64,000 bases of DNA, taken from Philhelius pedissequus. Taxonomy: Eukaryota; Arthropoda; Insecta; Diptera; Syrphidae. Shown here piece by piece: positions 11,661-23,813 of the stretch (position 1 is its first letter; each line of letters starts with the position of its first letter). The notes under the pieces are model-generated. The model was not told the origin of the DNA, did not search any database, and worked only from the letters and a program-made list of their open reading frames with translations. The translations under genes were made by a program, and so were the position numbers. Location: assembly GCA_910595825.1 (NCBI GenBank), contig OU343160.1, forward strand, positions 54,492,982 to 54,556,981, given 5' to 3'.

Positions 11661-13460
11661 GGTCTAAAACTATGAGAAAGTATTGAAACTTAAAAAACAA
11701 AGAATTTTCTTCCGGCTCAAATTATTTTAGATTTGCATTTACATCCAATCTTTGCAATGTCATAGAAACTCCGATGAATTAACAGCGTATGGAATGTCTT
11801 GAAGAACGAAAGCTCCATAATAAGGCTCAACAGGTATTGGTGATGCGATAGTATTGTGAATCTCTATGATCAGTGGTACAAATATTTACGCCGTTTTGAA
11901 AAAGGTAAGTATTCAAATTTGGCATCAAATTCAATATTCAATATTTTTGCTTTTGGTATTGATTGATGTCTTAATTTTCAAGACGTATTGGACGGTTTCA
12001 TGGTCTAAGTTGCCAAATGACAAAATAAATGCTGGTATGTTCCAAGGATTTTCTGCTCGAACTTTTTCTCATTATTGCATAAATGATCTTTCATCTTGAA
12101 CTTCAACAATCCATTACAATACTCTCTTGACGACATGACAGTACTCTTAGGTTTACAACCGATATTTTATGATTGACGTTTGTGTTTTTCGGATGTGAAA
12201 CTTTCAAATTGTGTTTTTACAAACAAAAGAGAGGAAGAAATTGAATAGAGAAAGTAAGAAAGAATAAACAAAAAATTACTGTATTAAAAAAATATACAAA
12301 TTGACATTTACCAAAAAAAAGACGAGATAACTCATGAAATAATTTTAGAGTTAAAATGAAGTGATCGAAAAAGAATTAAATAAATATAGAATTTTATGTT
12401 TTCTCTTCTTTTCCTTAGTTTTTAATGAAGTTCCTATACTAATAATTAATAATTAACAATTAGAGCTTGAGTCTTTATTAAGTTCGATCTCATTTTTATA
12501 TCAGGTGCTGATAAGACAGTTATGACGTCATTGTAAAACCTCTAATAAGTGGTACGTATTTCAAAAATCCATAAAAATTCTGGGCGACATTTTTTTACTT
12601 TATCAAAAGCATATTTCATTTACAGCGTTTTTTCAGAATTTTGATGTACAGCATTTTGCTCATACAGCCTTTTGACATACCAACTGTATTTTACTCAAAC
12701 AGCATTTGACAGTTTTGACATAAAGTATTTCGACGTACATTATAACAGTATTTTGCTACATACAGTGTTTTGAACGCAACCCTATTCCAACCTTATAGTT
12801 GTGCGTCAAAAACTGAATGCCTTTTTCTATTATTAAAGACGAAGCAACCCTCCATGCCGTTACCAATGAACCACACTTATTTTCTATCAGGCTCTTGTCA
12901 AATGATCACATAATCGACACGTTGCCCAAAATACTGCTAAATCTAGGGCAAGTTCCGGCATTATGGCCCACCTAATGTCAATTTGAAATAACAATTTTTA
13001 TTTGTATTATATTAGAGAAAAAAGTAACATTATGTAAATAAATTAAATAAAAATAATAATTCAAGGCCTTTAACAAAAAATAAATTAATTTAAAGAGTTA
13101 AAAAAAAAATATTGCCCTACCTACGGGCAATATGCAACATCCCTGAGTTGAATATGGCGGGGAGCTCCTATTTTTGATTTGTAGGCCCACATGAATCGGA
13201 AGTGTTCTTAAATGCAGTACATTAATTGTGTGTGGTGTAACCTTCACCACATCAGGGACAAATATTATCATTCCCGCTGAAATCGTCTACTCCATCCGAC
13301 TAGTTGCGAGCGTATCGGCTAGCTCGATGCCAACATTTTTTTTTTATCAGAAATGCATCATATAACATACCTACATAACTATGTAATACAAAACGAAAAA
13401 AACGGGAAGAGGTGAAAAGATATTAGGTAGGTATGAAATTATAATTTACATAAAAAATTT
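11660..13460. other. Unassigned stretch with a quasi-repeat block
   Basis: No gene is recognisable. At about 12620-12785 loose copies of ACAGCATTTTGA / ACAGTATTTTG / AGAATTTTGA lie 15-30 bp apart, matching the word seen at 2035 and 52375. The rest is AT-rich with no supported feature. Confidence 0.4.
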
Positions 13461-13461
13461 G

Positions 13462-13925
13462 GGGTGGCCGTGGCGCGATTGTTGTGTGTTCGCCTGTAAA
13501 CCTCATGGTCACAGGTTCGATCCCTGCCGTAGTCTATATCCTCTTATTTCTCCATTAAAAACAAATTCTAAAAATTAATGTCATACAATGAGTTGCTGGT
13601 TTACGCATTACATGCTGTTTAGGCATACAACTGACAACATGTGATTGAGTAAAAACTAGTATACCGATAAATTATGACAAAGAATACAAAAATGAATGCG
13701 AATTATAAAAGGTAATAGATAAATAAGACACGGAAATTTCTTTAGTTCAGCCGCCATCACTGGAAATAAAATCTTAGACAACAACCACCTGCAGTCTCCG
13801 AACATCGCGCCACACATCTTCAATATCATTCTTTCTCTTCCTTAACATCACGCCGCGCTGTGTTGAAACATTTAAAGCGAAGTATAATCTCTTGAGCGCG
13901 TGTAGATTATAAAAAAAAAATATAA
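13462..13925 (+). mobile_element. tRNA-derived SINE, type 2, about 460 bp
   Basis: The 5' end is tRNA-like. An A-box-like TGGCGCGATTGTTGTG sits near 13470 and a near-perfect B box, GGTTCGATCCC, at 13514-13524. They are followed by about 380 bp of non-tRNA body and a terminal A-rich tail (TTATAAAAAAAAAATATAAGG). The same 460-470 bp unit, including the body words CATGCTGTTTAGGCATAACAC-like and CTCTTGAGCGCGTG, is present inverted at 36482-36951. Two copies with identical limits define the element. As an intact pol III transcription unit it needs only the internal A and B boxes. Confidence 0.8.
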
Positions 13926-14084
13926 GGACATTATGGCGCAACCACGATCTTTACTGAACACGTGTTCGGCAGAAACCGAAGTTTTTGCATTGTTTTTATT
14001 TTAATTAGAGTTTTGGAAGTATGACATTTTCGAGGTGCGCCATAATGCCCCAACTTACCCTATAGGCTTACTTCGAAGTAAGTT

Positions 14085-14515
14085 CTTCTCCTATTCTAAT
14101 CTAGCTCCAAAAACGCATTTGTATTTATTGAACGGAACTCAAAAAAGAGCTATAAAAATAATAGGTTTCGATATGTTAAATGTCTTTCATTATTTTACTT
14201 TTACCACTATATTGATGAACAATGGTCTGGCCAAATAGCTAGTTCCATTCCTCCCCTTGAACTATTCTACCGTAATACTCGCGCTTTTAGGAATAGTTAC
14301 TCATTAGTTTAATCTCTATTGTCAGGAACAGAACTTCTTTTCTTAGTCGTACAACACGAATGTAGGATGCTTCATCAGCCTCTATATTTTGCTCCAATTT
14401 TCAGATTTAGAACTCTAAGACCAATGTGCCTAGATATCCACCCTTTGCTCGATTATTTTAAAAGTAGTCAAAACCCCTTTAGTGCTTTTAAAAAAAATAC
14501 GCATAATCTATGATA
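14085..14515 (+). pseudogene. Decayed non-LTR retrotransposon ORF2 C-terminal region
   Basis: Frames on the plus strand give LNGTQKRAIKIIG (about 14127-14165), typical of the region after the RT domain (LxRVQxRAIRLIG). After a frame change they give QWSGQIASSIPPLELF and YRNTRAFRNSYS (about 14220-14305), then CLDIHPLLDYFKSS and an FSAFKKN ending. This order (xRAxRLI, then SxIPPL, then RNTR, then a final FKxxxxK) is what I remember from the C-terminus of one class of insect non-LTR elements. At least one stop (after SYSLV, about 14312) and frameshifts are present. There is no 5' part or endonuclease. Confidence 0.55.
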
Positions 14516-16300
14516 CCTATTTATTTCGAGATATTCTTGTTAACAATTAATTTATTTATATTAATTACCTCTATATACGACAACCAATTGACAACTAGCT
14601 TAACACGATTGACACAAATCGATAATTGAATAGAAAAAAAACGAAACTAAGTTGCCACTTGTTAGCAAAATAATCAATTAAAGTTACCTCGGGGTGATAC
14701 ACCACCCTTTGTAGTGTTCTAGGGTCAAACGAATGAAAATGTTCAACGTTCCTTAAAACTTTCCTACTAATGTATGAAATGTCAACTTCTAAAATATCTC
14801 ACTTTAAGTTATAAATGGTATCCTTGCAAGCATTCTTGTCAGCGCATATTATTTGGCTCCTATTTATAAGGTAATGTCATTCAAAATTAACATTTAATTC
14901 AGCTATAGCTATCTAGAGATGAGTGACATAATAATAATTATAATTAATCCGTTGACACATAAAGTGTCAAAAATGTATTCTAAATTCATTCAAACTCTCA
15001 ATTAATTTGGGAAAACAAAATTCTCTAAAGCAATTTGAATGCATTGAATGCGAATAAATAAATTATTATCTTTGAACGCCAGATTAGTATCGCTGTAGCG
15101 CGTATGTGGTATGTACATATATGTACATTTATGTTGATACATCTAGTATATACGTATGACACCATGTTGTCGTCGAAATTCTTGTTGCCGTTCGGGGGTT
15201 CAAAACAATGCCTGTGTCATGAATGTTTTAATAGATTGCAAAATAGACAGAGATTATGAATTATTCAAATGTGAACTTAATTTAAGTGGAGCCTTGACAA
15301 ATGACAACTGTGTATTATAAATTGTACAGTACACTACACACGCACACTAAAAAATCAAATATTCTTAATGATTGAAAGTTGGAATGTGAATTGTGAATGC
15401 AGATCCACTGCTAATGCTTATTTTGTTAAAGGTGGGGGCGGTTGAAAAATTCGAACATTTTTATCGAAAACCAGTATGCACAGAGCAATAAATAATGAAA
15501 TATTTCAGGTGGAGAGTATTTTTTTGACGTTCGAGTACTAATAGTCTGAGAGATAGTTCAAAGCTCAGGCCCGTATAGAATGGAAGGAGGAGGGGGGGGG
15601 GTTAAGATCGGATATCGATTAGATTCGCTAATCGTTGATGTTTCTGAATGAAGGCTGCTCCAAACTGTAACACTTTTTAAAAGAAATTCTAGGAAAAGAT
15701 TTAAATTGTTGTGCGTTTTATGTCTACATCCAGGATATAATAAGGAAAAGCCTCCAAACCAATACTCATAACAGCAAATCAAGAGTTCTTGGATTAAATT
15801 GGTCCAAACGAAAATGACATAAATGTGGATAAATGGACAATTCCTAGCCATGATCTAATAATATTGTCAAAGTTGTCACTTATCTGACAGTGAACTGTCA
15901 AAGGGCAGATAATATAACCAACAACCTAAAAGTGCTGAATTGTCAATTTACAAGATTGGTACATTTTTTGAAGTGATAACTTTTTATGGGAGGGTAAACC
16001 GCTTCGTTACGTAACGCGTTACGGTGCCAGTCTGCTGGCTTCCCTTTTTCCCACGCATACGGAGAACTTTTGAAATTAATCAAATTAACCAAGAACTTTT
16101 GAAGCTTTTCTCAAGTTAAACAATTTCAATATTAAATAGTTCAACTTAGATTAGTTTAAATTATCACTTCTGTCGGGCGTCCCCTGACTCACATGTCATT
16201 GGTAGGCATGAGTACTCATTCCATAAGACTATAACCATCGAACGATATCATTTTGAGCGGCAGCGACAGAATCAATTTATATCAATTGTTCAGCACACAC
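14515..16300. other. Unassigned stretch with small palindromes
   Basis: There is no supported gene. A G-run lies at 15590-15601. Two overlapping palindromes, CGTTACGTAACG and TAACGCGTTA, occupy 16005-16023. A frame at 15558-15851 on the minus strand shows no domain I know. Confidence 0.35.
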
Positions 16301-16304
16301 TAGG

Positions 16305-16560
16305 CCAGATCGGATGGCAATGGCGCAATAGGTATAGTGCTTGACTGCTAATTGGGTCGTGCGCGTTTGATTCCCAGGCAAGGCAGCATTTTTCTTTTCT
16401 ATACCTCCAATTTAAATTGGATGCCACTCGTGGGTTATAATGAGATAGTGAATATCTAATTATCAAATCAACTGTGCTCACAAAAATTCTTTCCTTTCGT
16501 TCTATTCTTTCTAACTAACCGCTCGCAATGTGTGTAAACATTTTAAAGGTAGTCATAACC
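16305..16560 (+). mobile_element. tRNA-derived SINE, type 1
   Basis: A tRNA-like head (ATGGCAATGGCGCAATAGG and a degenerate B box GTTTGATTCCC at about 16368) is followed by the body block TTCTTTTCTATACCTCCAATTT (16394-16415) and GGATGCCACTCGTGGGTT. The same body occurs inverted at 20480-20690 and 63673-63905. The 3' half (TTCTATTCTTTCTAACTA) is also found at 26697-26715. The element carries no coding capacity. Confidence 0.75.
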
Positions 16561-17580
16561 CCTTGTGTGTGCGCATAATTAAGCAAAAAAAAAAAGATCC
16601 AGCATTGTCAACAGACTCCTTGCGGCCAAAGTCTTACAACCCCTGTTCATGATAAATTGCCGATGTTTTGTTGCTGGTAGTTGTTTAGCCTGTTTCACAC
16701 AAAACGAAATATCGGCTGATCCATTGTCAAGCAAACAAACCATACAAAATTGATTTAAAGTACCAAAGCAACTTTGGTTTTTCGTCATCGTCAGACAAAG
16801 AATCCACAATGTCGACAATTTATTTTAAGCAGATAACACTAAGACACACCATACAATTTCTAATAAGCCTGACAATGTCCTAAAATAAGGTGTTCAAACG
16901 TGTTCAGTTAGTTACCTGACAATTTAATTGTCAATTGTCAGAAGCCCCAAAAGAGTTTTTTAATTTATAAAAACGGTATGAATGAATGAATGAATAATTT
17001 GGGTTACTTATTTGTACTGCGTCTTTAAGATCTACGAGTATTGTGCCCCACTGCGTTGAGCAGTCTTGCAGACGCTTCAAGCAAAATTTCCCTTTAAATT
17101 TGTTCCAATTCCCTTTTTTCCCTTTTCTGTCAGCACCATTTCCCACAAATTATTCTCGATAGCTACAATAATAAAAAATACGTACATAAAAATCAATTTT
17201 TTTAAACTTTTTATTTTGTACAGATAAAATAATCTAATCTTTTTTGCACTAATATTAGTGATAGTCTTTTCTATCTCAGCCGATATCATGTTTCATGAGT
17301 ATTAACTCTAGGACCAAATTTGTTAGGCATTGATAATATTGTTTTGGATGACGAAATTTGTTTGACATTTTGTAATATACTCGTATATTTAGCCATTTTA
17401 AAATGATTCATTAGTTCGTTCTTACCGGCTGTCATTGTCGAATTACATGCTCGGAAATATGACTTTAATGGATTGCATTTACCGGCTCTGCAAATTGTTT
17501 CTAGAAATATAACTTGTAAAAGTTTTCAAAAACTCATATTTAAATTAAGGTCTTTGATGTAAAAGTGTAATATAATTACC
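16560..17580. other. Unassigned stretch
   Basis: No gene could be supported. A GAAT run lies near 16980-16993. The frames at 16579-16818, 16931-17146 and 17077-17289 (minus strand) have no recognisable motif. Confidence 0.35.
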
Positions 17581-18150
17581 TCAAATCTGGTCTAGTGCTC
17601 CCCATTTGGTATTGAAGAATCCACAAGTAGGGCTGCTACCAATGCAAGACATATACTAAGTTATTTTCTAAGCTTGCAGTGGTCTTTGAAGATACCCGTG
17701 TTTTTTCACTTGGGACTTGCAGATTGAATTTCTTTCTCCAAGACAATAGACCAATGCACTTCCCGGTCCCAATACCTTCCTTTTCGAATTTCATGATAGC
17801 TCCCAGAGTAGCACTTTCTATGACTGAATGCAATAGTGTCGAGTGAAGAATTACCTCCATTGCTGCTGTAGAACATGTTTTCATTGCTCCGGTAATGCGA
17901 GCCTTTGTACTTTTTCTAGAAATTTCATTGAGGTGTGTCAGATGAAGAAAAGTGCACAATGCAGCTGATAGCAATCGACATAAGTGCAAGCTGATCTTTA
18001 GACTTTACTTAGTTTATCCTCGTTAATTACTTTATCCATAGGAGTCCACCATTGCAGGTAAGAATTGGTCTATTTATCGAGATATTGCATAACCTATTCG
18101 GGGTCAAATACCCCATTTGTTCCCAAGTGTTTTTTCAGGAATAAAGTGTC
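17580..18150 (-). pseudogene. Decayed non-LTR retrotransposon fragment related to the one at 46.9-48.6 kb
   Basis: On the minus strand one frame reads ITGAMKTCSTAAMEVILH (within 17780-17895), closely resembling ISGALRTSPTAALEILFN of the RT-RNase H linker of the element at 46934-48556. Upstream on the minus strand (18030-18130) a shifted frame gives INRPILTCNGGLLWIK, matching VIKPILTYGGVGWW of that same element. The order and spacing agree, so this is a shorter and older relative. Frames are broken, the RT catalytic box is absent, and no RNase H motif is visible. Confidence 0.6.
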
Positions 18151-19480
18151 ATTGTGGCCGTTTCGACTCTTTATTATGTATATTAGGTTCCTTGTTTAAC
18201 TTCTTCCTTAAAATTAGACGAAATTATTTTGTTCTTCGGAGAAATTTAATGGAATTTAATAGTGTGAAGATCTATTTGGGAAGATATATATTTTCTGGCT
18301 AAGAGTTGAAGAGATGTTTAGTCGTGGGTTAAGCCCGAAATAAGGTCTCGTGTAAATTTGTGTTGTGTACGCTAGTGGCTATGAATCAGTCATATCATAT
18401 TAATGTAGTGCGGTTAACGAAAAAAATCTTGTAGTATTTATTATACCTTACTGTGGAAAAGTTGCCGAATCTATCAAATCACAGACCATTGATTCCTTAT
18501 TTTGTACAGTAAATTGAATTGGGAATTATTCTTCTTTGACAGAAATATTGGCTAGATATCAAATATTAAAAAAAAATAATTTCTGGTGATTTAAATTCAA
18601 CCCCCAGTGTAATCCAACCACTATACAGCCCTGAGCCTGCAGGTGAGTTACTTATGGTTTTCGCATTACATCCGCTGAAATTTCCCTTTTGCTCTTCGAT
18701 TTGTTATTATTTTGGAATATAATCGCAATTCCCCCTCTAGAGATTGCGCTCAGACATTAAATGAAATATTATTGAAATGAATGAATGTTTTAATGAATTT
18801 ATTATTGAAATCGTTTCCATTTCCAAAACCCACACTGGAGAAAATACTGGCACTGTGCATAATTCTGATATACTTATATATATAAATCGTAATGGTCATC
18901 ATCAGTGGAAGGTGTATGTGGGTAGTTTTTGGTAGCTGTGTGACTTTAATATAAGCTAACTTAAATTAATGGATCAAATATTAAATTAAATACTTACTAA
19001 AAAAAAAAAAAAAAACTTTTTGTCATTTCTGTCATGATGGTTATGTATATGCAAGCATAGGTGTGTCTATGTTTATTATGAGAAATCTGTGCACCGAAAC
19101 ATTTAAAAACAGGTCTTTTAATTAAGCCACAATGTAATTCGTTGTAAATATTCACATTTGCATATTTAGCTAAAAGTCATTTTGAAAACTCACATAAATT
19201 ATTTATTTAAAATTAAAGTGTGATTTTGTAACTAAACTAAGCCCATTAATTAAAGCATAATTCCATGTGTTATTTCACATTTAATCTGCACTCATTATTC
19301 AAAAATCTACTTTTTTGAATTGTATCCCACGTGTTATTATAATGATGTTCTACCTTTTAATCTTTAAACATTCCTGCATCCAACTCTCTGCGAAGTTTTA
19401 TTTTATTAATTTGCATAAGTGAATCTCACTTGCAAAATATGGGTGTTGATTAAATTCAATTAATAAAGATATATACTACA
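18150..19480. other. Unassigned AT-rich stretch
   Basis: There is a poly(A) run at about 19000-19014. I see no coding or RNA gene. Confidence 0.35.
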
Positions 19481-19945
19481 AAAGAATATTTTTTTTTTAA
19501 CTTTTCTAACGGTTTTTCAAAAGTTGTGTGGTAGGAACGTTTTGTTTTGGATTTATGGACGTGAATTTCTTCAATTTTCAAGAAATTGTCACAAATCTAC
19601 TAAATATGAAAATGATTTTCGAAATATGTATTCAATTTTCAAAAATTAAGAAGTTATGGTTTGAAAATTTTAGAAGCATTATTTGGCAAAAAAAAATACG
19701 AATGAGTAAAATTGCTTGTACCTATAGAAATCGTTGGAACTGTTTTTGAGAAATATAAGGTACATTTTTTCCCAGAAAAAATGTTTTGGTCTTGAAAAAA
19801 ATAATTGTGGAAACACAGGTTGAAGAAAATCCATTAAACCGTTTAGTCTCGTGGACAAACAGACAAAATTGTGAGACTTTTTCGAATTCTCTATCACCGT
19901 CATAGCAAATTTGATCAAAATATCGAGTTATTTTTTACTTGTGAT
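19480..19945 (+). repeat. Family A copy, degenerate
   Basis: It carries the GAAGAAAATCCATTAAACCGTTTAG block (19822), a shortened ACAAACAGACA tract, the CTCTATCACCGTCATAG end and TATCGAGTTATTTTTT (19920). The 5' module is not recognisable. Confidence 0.45.
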
Positions 19946-19999
19946 GTACATGGCAAGTTATGAATACGTAGTAAGTTTTGTCTGTCTTTGTGCTTAGTC

Positions 20000-20320
20000 G
20001 TTTTTCCAAAATAGAAAAATTAAAATTTTCGAAAAAATAGTTTTTTTTGGATTTTTGAAAAAAAACACATTTTTTTTTTGAAAATTTAATATTTCGAAAA
20101 TGGATGGACCATTTTTTCTGAAATTTTCTTTTTAAATTTATATTATTAAATATTTAAAACAAATTTTTTTTTGAAAAAAAATTAAGTATTTTTATATATA
20201 GAACATTAAGTGGAAAACGACTTTAAAAATATATTTAGCCGTTTTTATGAAAAATCTTTTATATACAATGTGATCGAACATAAGTGCCAGTAGATGTGAT
20301 CCAGTCGTGCATTTTTTTAT
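20000..20320 (-). repeat. Family A 5' module, inverted
   Basis: The minus strand reads from ATGCACGACTGGATCACATC (20312) into the characteristic A/T core (AAATATTTAATAATATAAATTT). Confidence 0.5.
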
Positions 20321-20965
20321 GAAATTAAAAATCGATTTTTTTCGAAGATCGAAATCCGTGGAGCCGTTTGTAAAAAGTCGAAAATCAATAAAATGGTTGT
20401 ATGGCAGGTACCGTTAATAACAAAATATTTAAAAAAATATTTCGGCCAAATGTAGACCATACTCAAGTTAGTACACGCACCAATTTTTTCTTTCGTTTAT
20501 TTTTTTTAATTTTTTTAATTTAACTATATGCCTGTAAGACCTAAGGCCTTTTAAATGCAATCTGAAATGCACGGCACTTGTTTGGCACAGTCGATTTGAG
20601 AACAATGTATTGACTGTCTTATTTTAATCCATGGCCGGCATCCAATTGAAATTGGAGGTATAGAAAAGAATGTGCCTAGCGCCATTGCCACCCATTTTGA
20701 TCAAAATCGTTAGAGCCGTTTTTTTGAGATAATTAAGATGTTAGTAAAATTTGGCAAGTACCGTTATTTTTGGGGCTAAAACAACGATTCAAAAATATAT
20801 TTTGGACAATTACCTAAAACGCCTAAGCACCAAGTTTGAACAAAATCGGTTCAGCCATTTATGCTGTAGATCGTTTTCGATGTTCTCTATGATCGTTATA
20901 TCATGTTTGATTGTTAGAAACAAACATTTTTTTTTTACGAATACATATCTTGCCTTATAGTACCT
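20320..20965 (+). repeat. Family A copy split by a SINE
   Basis: The left part (20320-20475) has CGTGGAGCCGTTTG and GTATGGCAGGTACCGTTAAT. The right part (20693-20965) resumes with GATCAAAATCGTTAGAGCCG, CAAGTACCGTTATTT, TTTATGCTGTAGATCG and the TGATCGTTATATCATG end. The order is the family order interrupted only by the SINE between. A 69-codon frame (20751-20960) matches those in other copies. Confidence 0.6.
20476..20692 (-). mobile_element. tRNA-derived SINE, type 1, head-deleted, inside family A
   Basis: On the plus strand it reads TTTAACTATATGCCTGTAAG, CCTAAGGCCTTTTAAATGCA, TGCACGGCAC, GGCACAGT, GGCCGGCATCCAATT and TTGGAGGTATAGAAAAGAA. This is the reverse of the type 1 body and nearly identical in order to 63673-63905. 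The tRNA-like head is reduced to GCGCCATTGCC. Confidence 0.75.
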
Positions 20966-21225
20966 ATAATCGCTAGTAAAAATAACAAGAGAAGATTTTT
21001 GAACTAAATTTGTTAATTAAACTCAATCAATCTACAAAATTTGAAAATATAATGTAATACTTACCTATCATCTGGCTGACGGCCCCTCTGGCCATGCCTT
21101 AAAAAAGATTTAATTCTTAAATATCAAAATGTTTTTATAAAATGTTGAATTATGATGAATTAATAAATCTAATCTAAAAAAATCTAAAAAGTATTAACAT
21201 TACCTGTACTACAAACATTTTTTTA
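20965..21225. other. Unassigned stretch
   Basis: AT-rich sequence with no feature I can support. Confidence 0.35.
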
Positions 21226-21585
21226 TTTTCAAGTTTATCATTAACAGCGTGACGGATTTCGGTCAAAATTTGTTTATAGGAGACCCTTCAAATTCATAAT
21301 AATACTGCATACCAACATATTTGAAAAGCATTTAAAAAAAAATAAATAATTTTATTTTTGAAAATTCAATGTTTCAAAAACTGGTCGACGATTTTTTTTT
21401 AAATTCACTTTTTTAAATTTATATGTTAAATACTTAAAATTTTCGCGCTTAACATTTTTTTTACAAATTTTATTTATGAGAAATTAAGTAAACAAACTTA
21501 AACAAAAAAACACTACTAAAAATAGTGTGCTTAAGATGTGATGTGAGCAGTACGTGAGATCCAATCATCCATTTGTTTTCTTAGC
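21225..21585 (-). repeat. Family A 5' half, inverted and degenerate
   Basis: The minus strand starts at a CAAATGGATGATTGGATC block near 21575 and runs through the A/T core to the TTTTGACCGAAATCCGTCACGCTG motif (21246-21268), which corresponds to the CGAAATCCGT...GCCGTT motif of the family. Confidence 0.45.
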
Positions 21586-23060
21586 TGTGACCCCGCTGCC
21601 GACTGACACTTCAATCTCTTTGCTTTTGGCTGCTTTTTTATCAATTTGTTATTTGCTTCAATTTCAAGGCCTGCTAAATCCAACTCATTACGGACAAGCT
21701 ACAATAGCATTTAAATCAGGCCACATTTCTTATGTTTTCTCGAGATTTTTCGAGATTTGTTATGTTTTCAATCTATTTAAGTTTATTTTAGTTTTAATTT
21801 AAACTTAACACTAAGCATTGAGGGTTTTTGAATTTTGTTTTCTTCTCAAGTACTTGATAATATTAATTGTATTCATAATGTGCTTTTAGCATGCAAATTA
21901 ACGGACTTAATGAGCAATTACACAAATAAATATAATTATAAAAAAATTCAAGAGAATTGACAAAATAATTGCACCGCTCTCGCAATATATATATCATGTT
22001 AGGTACCTGGTATATAGAAATAAATTGCCGTCGGATGCTATTTTAATTTCAATATTGTTTACTAACTAACAAACAAAAGACAACCACAACTATTGTCCGA
22101 CGCGAAGTGGTAATGGTGGTTTCATGAATTTCCGTTAATTAATTATAAAATCCTGGGGTGTTTTGTGTCGTTCACATGGGACCAAAGCGCTCGGCTCTGT
22201 CTGATTATTCTTTTATGATATTCTGCTACCAAAGAAGATTGTATCTGCGCGCAATTTATCCGCAACAGGATGCACACTACTTGTCGATAAAATTGCAATT
22301 ACAAATAGCAGATGTATCTTTTTTTTTACAAAAGAATAAAAATGACATAAAAAACATAAAATAAAGCAAAAACTCAAACCAATGCGGAAAGTTTGCAAGG
22401 ATGTGAAAAGTATATAATGAAAATGTGAGCAAAAGAATAGTTTGGTCTCAGATGGGCAGGGGTAGGGAGGCATGTAATAATTTCTTAACTTCAAGAGCTT
22501 AGACAATTTTCTACCGAACGAAACCAGAAAACATTCGGAGCTCGAAGTCTAGCGGAGGGAAAAGCTTTCAAGATAATTGAAGGATAATCCACGAATCATT
22601 CTTCTCAGCTTTCTGTGGATCTGGGATTCTTTATTTTTTGTATCTATCTTTGATTCTAATTTCACTTGTTTCAGTTGTTTTGTTTTTCTTTTTAACTTCC
22701 AAGTAAGAATCTTCAACTGCTGGTGGTTGCGTTAAGAATGGAATGAACTTTCTTGTTATACGAGTATAGGTACCCTACAAGTGTGTATGTGACTATTCTT
22801 TTTTTAAGAGAAAAATGTTTTAATTTTTGAATTATTTCTTTATGGGAACGGAGCACAGAATGAACTGGTGTTAGTATCTTCCGCACAACAAATGCAGTGT
22901 TGGTGTTAAGCTTGGAATAGAGACCATGGTTGCCATTGTAAAAATTTAACTGCAAATTGAACATAATTCTTTCAGTGTAATTGTATAGTCGTTGTATTTT
23001 TTTAGCGACTTCGTTCATAAAAGTATTGTTTTTTGTTTTAAATTGTTCATGGAGAAGCTC
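21585..23060. other. Unassigned stretch
   Basis: I see no gene, RNA or repeat that I can support. Frames at 22213-22506 and 22713-23018 (minus strand) lack recognisable motifs. Confidence 0.35.
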
Positions 23061-23560
23061 CTAAAATTTTTAAGCTGAATTAAAAAAAAATTGATAACAA
23101 AATGTGCGCGTTCTAATCACTTTTTATTTACCTATAATGTATATTAATATTTTTGGAGGAATCCGTTAAATTTTTTTTTTCCAAATGCTGCTAAAAAATA
23201 TTCAAATTTTCAACATTTTTTTAAATCGATTTTTCAAAAACGGTTGACCTACTTACTTTCAAATTAAAATTTTATTCGAATATTGAAAAATACTTAATAT
23301 TGGCGAACAAATTCCGTTCGTTGATATTTACATATTTGTCCAAGAATTAAAACGACATCCATTATTTGTATGTATGTATAGGTAATACCTTAAGAATTTA
23401 CATAATTCAAATCAATAATTTATAGATTAAAATTCCTTACACTAATTCGGCTTTAAGCCTAATGAATAATGACAACTACCTACCAAAAACGTCATTGATA
23501 CCTGCAAGTTGTAAACTACAAGAGCAAGTTCGAACGCTCCAGTCATGCATTTTATTTATT
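23060..23560 (-). repeat. Family A-like degenerate copy
   Basis: The minus strand begins with ATGCATGACTGGAGCGTTCG near 23550, the family A start, and is followed by an AT-rich core that can be matched only loosely. Confidence 0.3.
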
Positions 23561-23785
23561 TTGGGCCAAGTTTTCCATTTAGGAAAAAATCGATTTCGAA
23601 AATTAAATTAAACTTCACTTTACTCGTGCTTTTTAGGTGACTTGCTCTATTTTTTTATAACGGTAATGTACTTTGGGCCAAGTTCTGCATTTAGTAAAAA
23701 ATCGATTTCGAGAATTAAATTAAACTTCACTTTACACGTGCTTTTTAGGTGACTTGCTCTATTTTTTTTTATAACGGTACTAAGT
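23561..23785. repeat. Two-unit 112-bp direct tandem duplication
   Basis: The unit beginning TTGGGCCAAGTT at 23561 repeats at 23673 with only a few substitutions. Shared landmarks are AAAAAATCGATTTCG, AATTAAATTAAACTTCACTTT, CGTGCTTTTTAGGTGACTTG and ATAACGGTA. The low divergence means a recent local duplication. Confidence 0.9.
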
Positions 23786-23813
23786 CGTGAAGTAGACACG
23801 TAGCAAATTTATT

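Noticed and set aside
13462..13540. A functional tRNA gene
   Set aside because: A and B boxes are present, but I could not form a proper cloverleaf, and the segment continues into a 460-bp unit duplicated at 36482-36951, so it is a SINE head.
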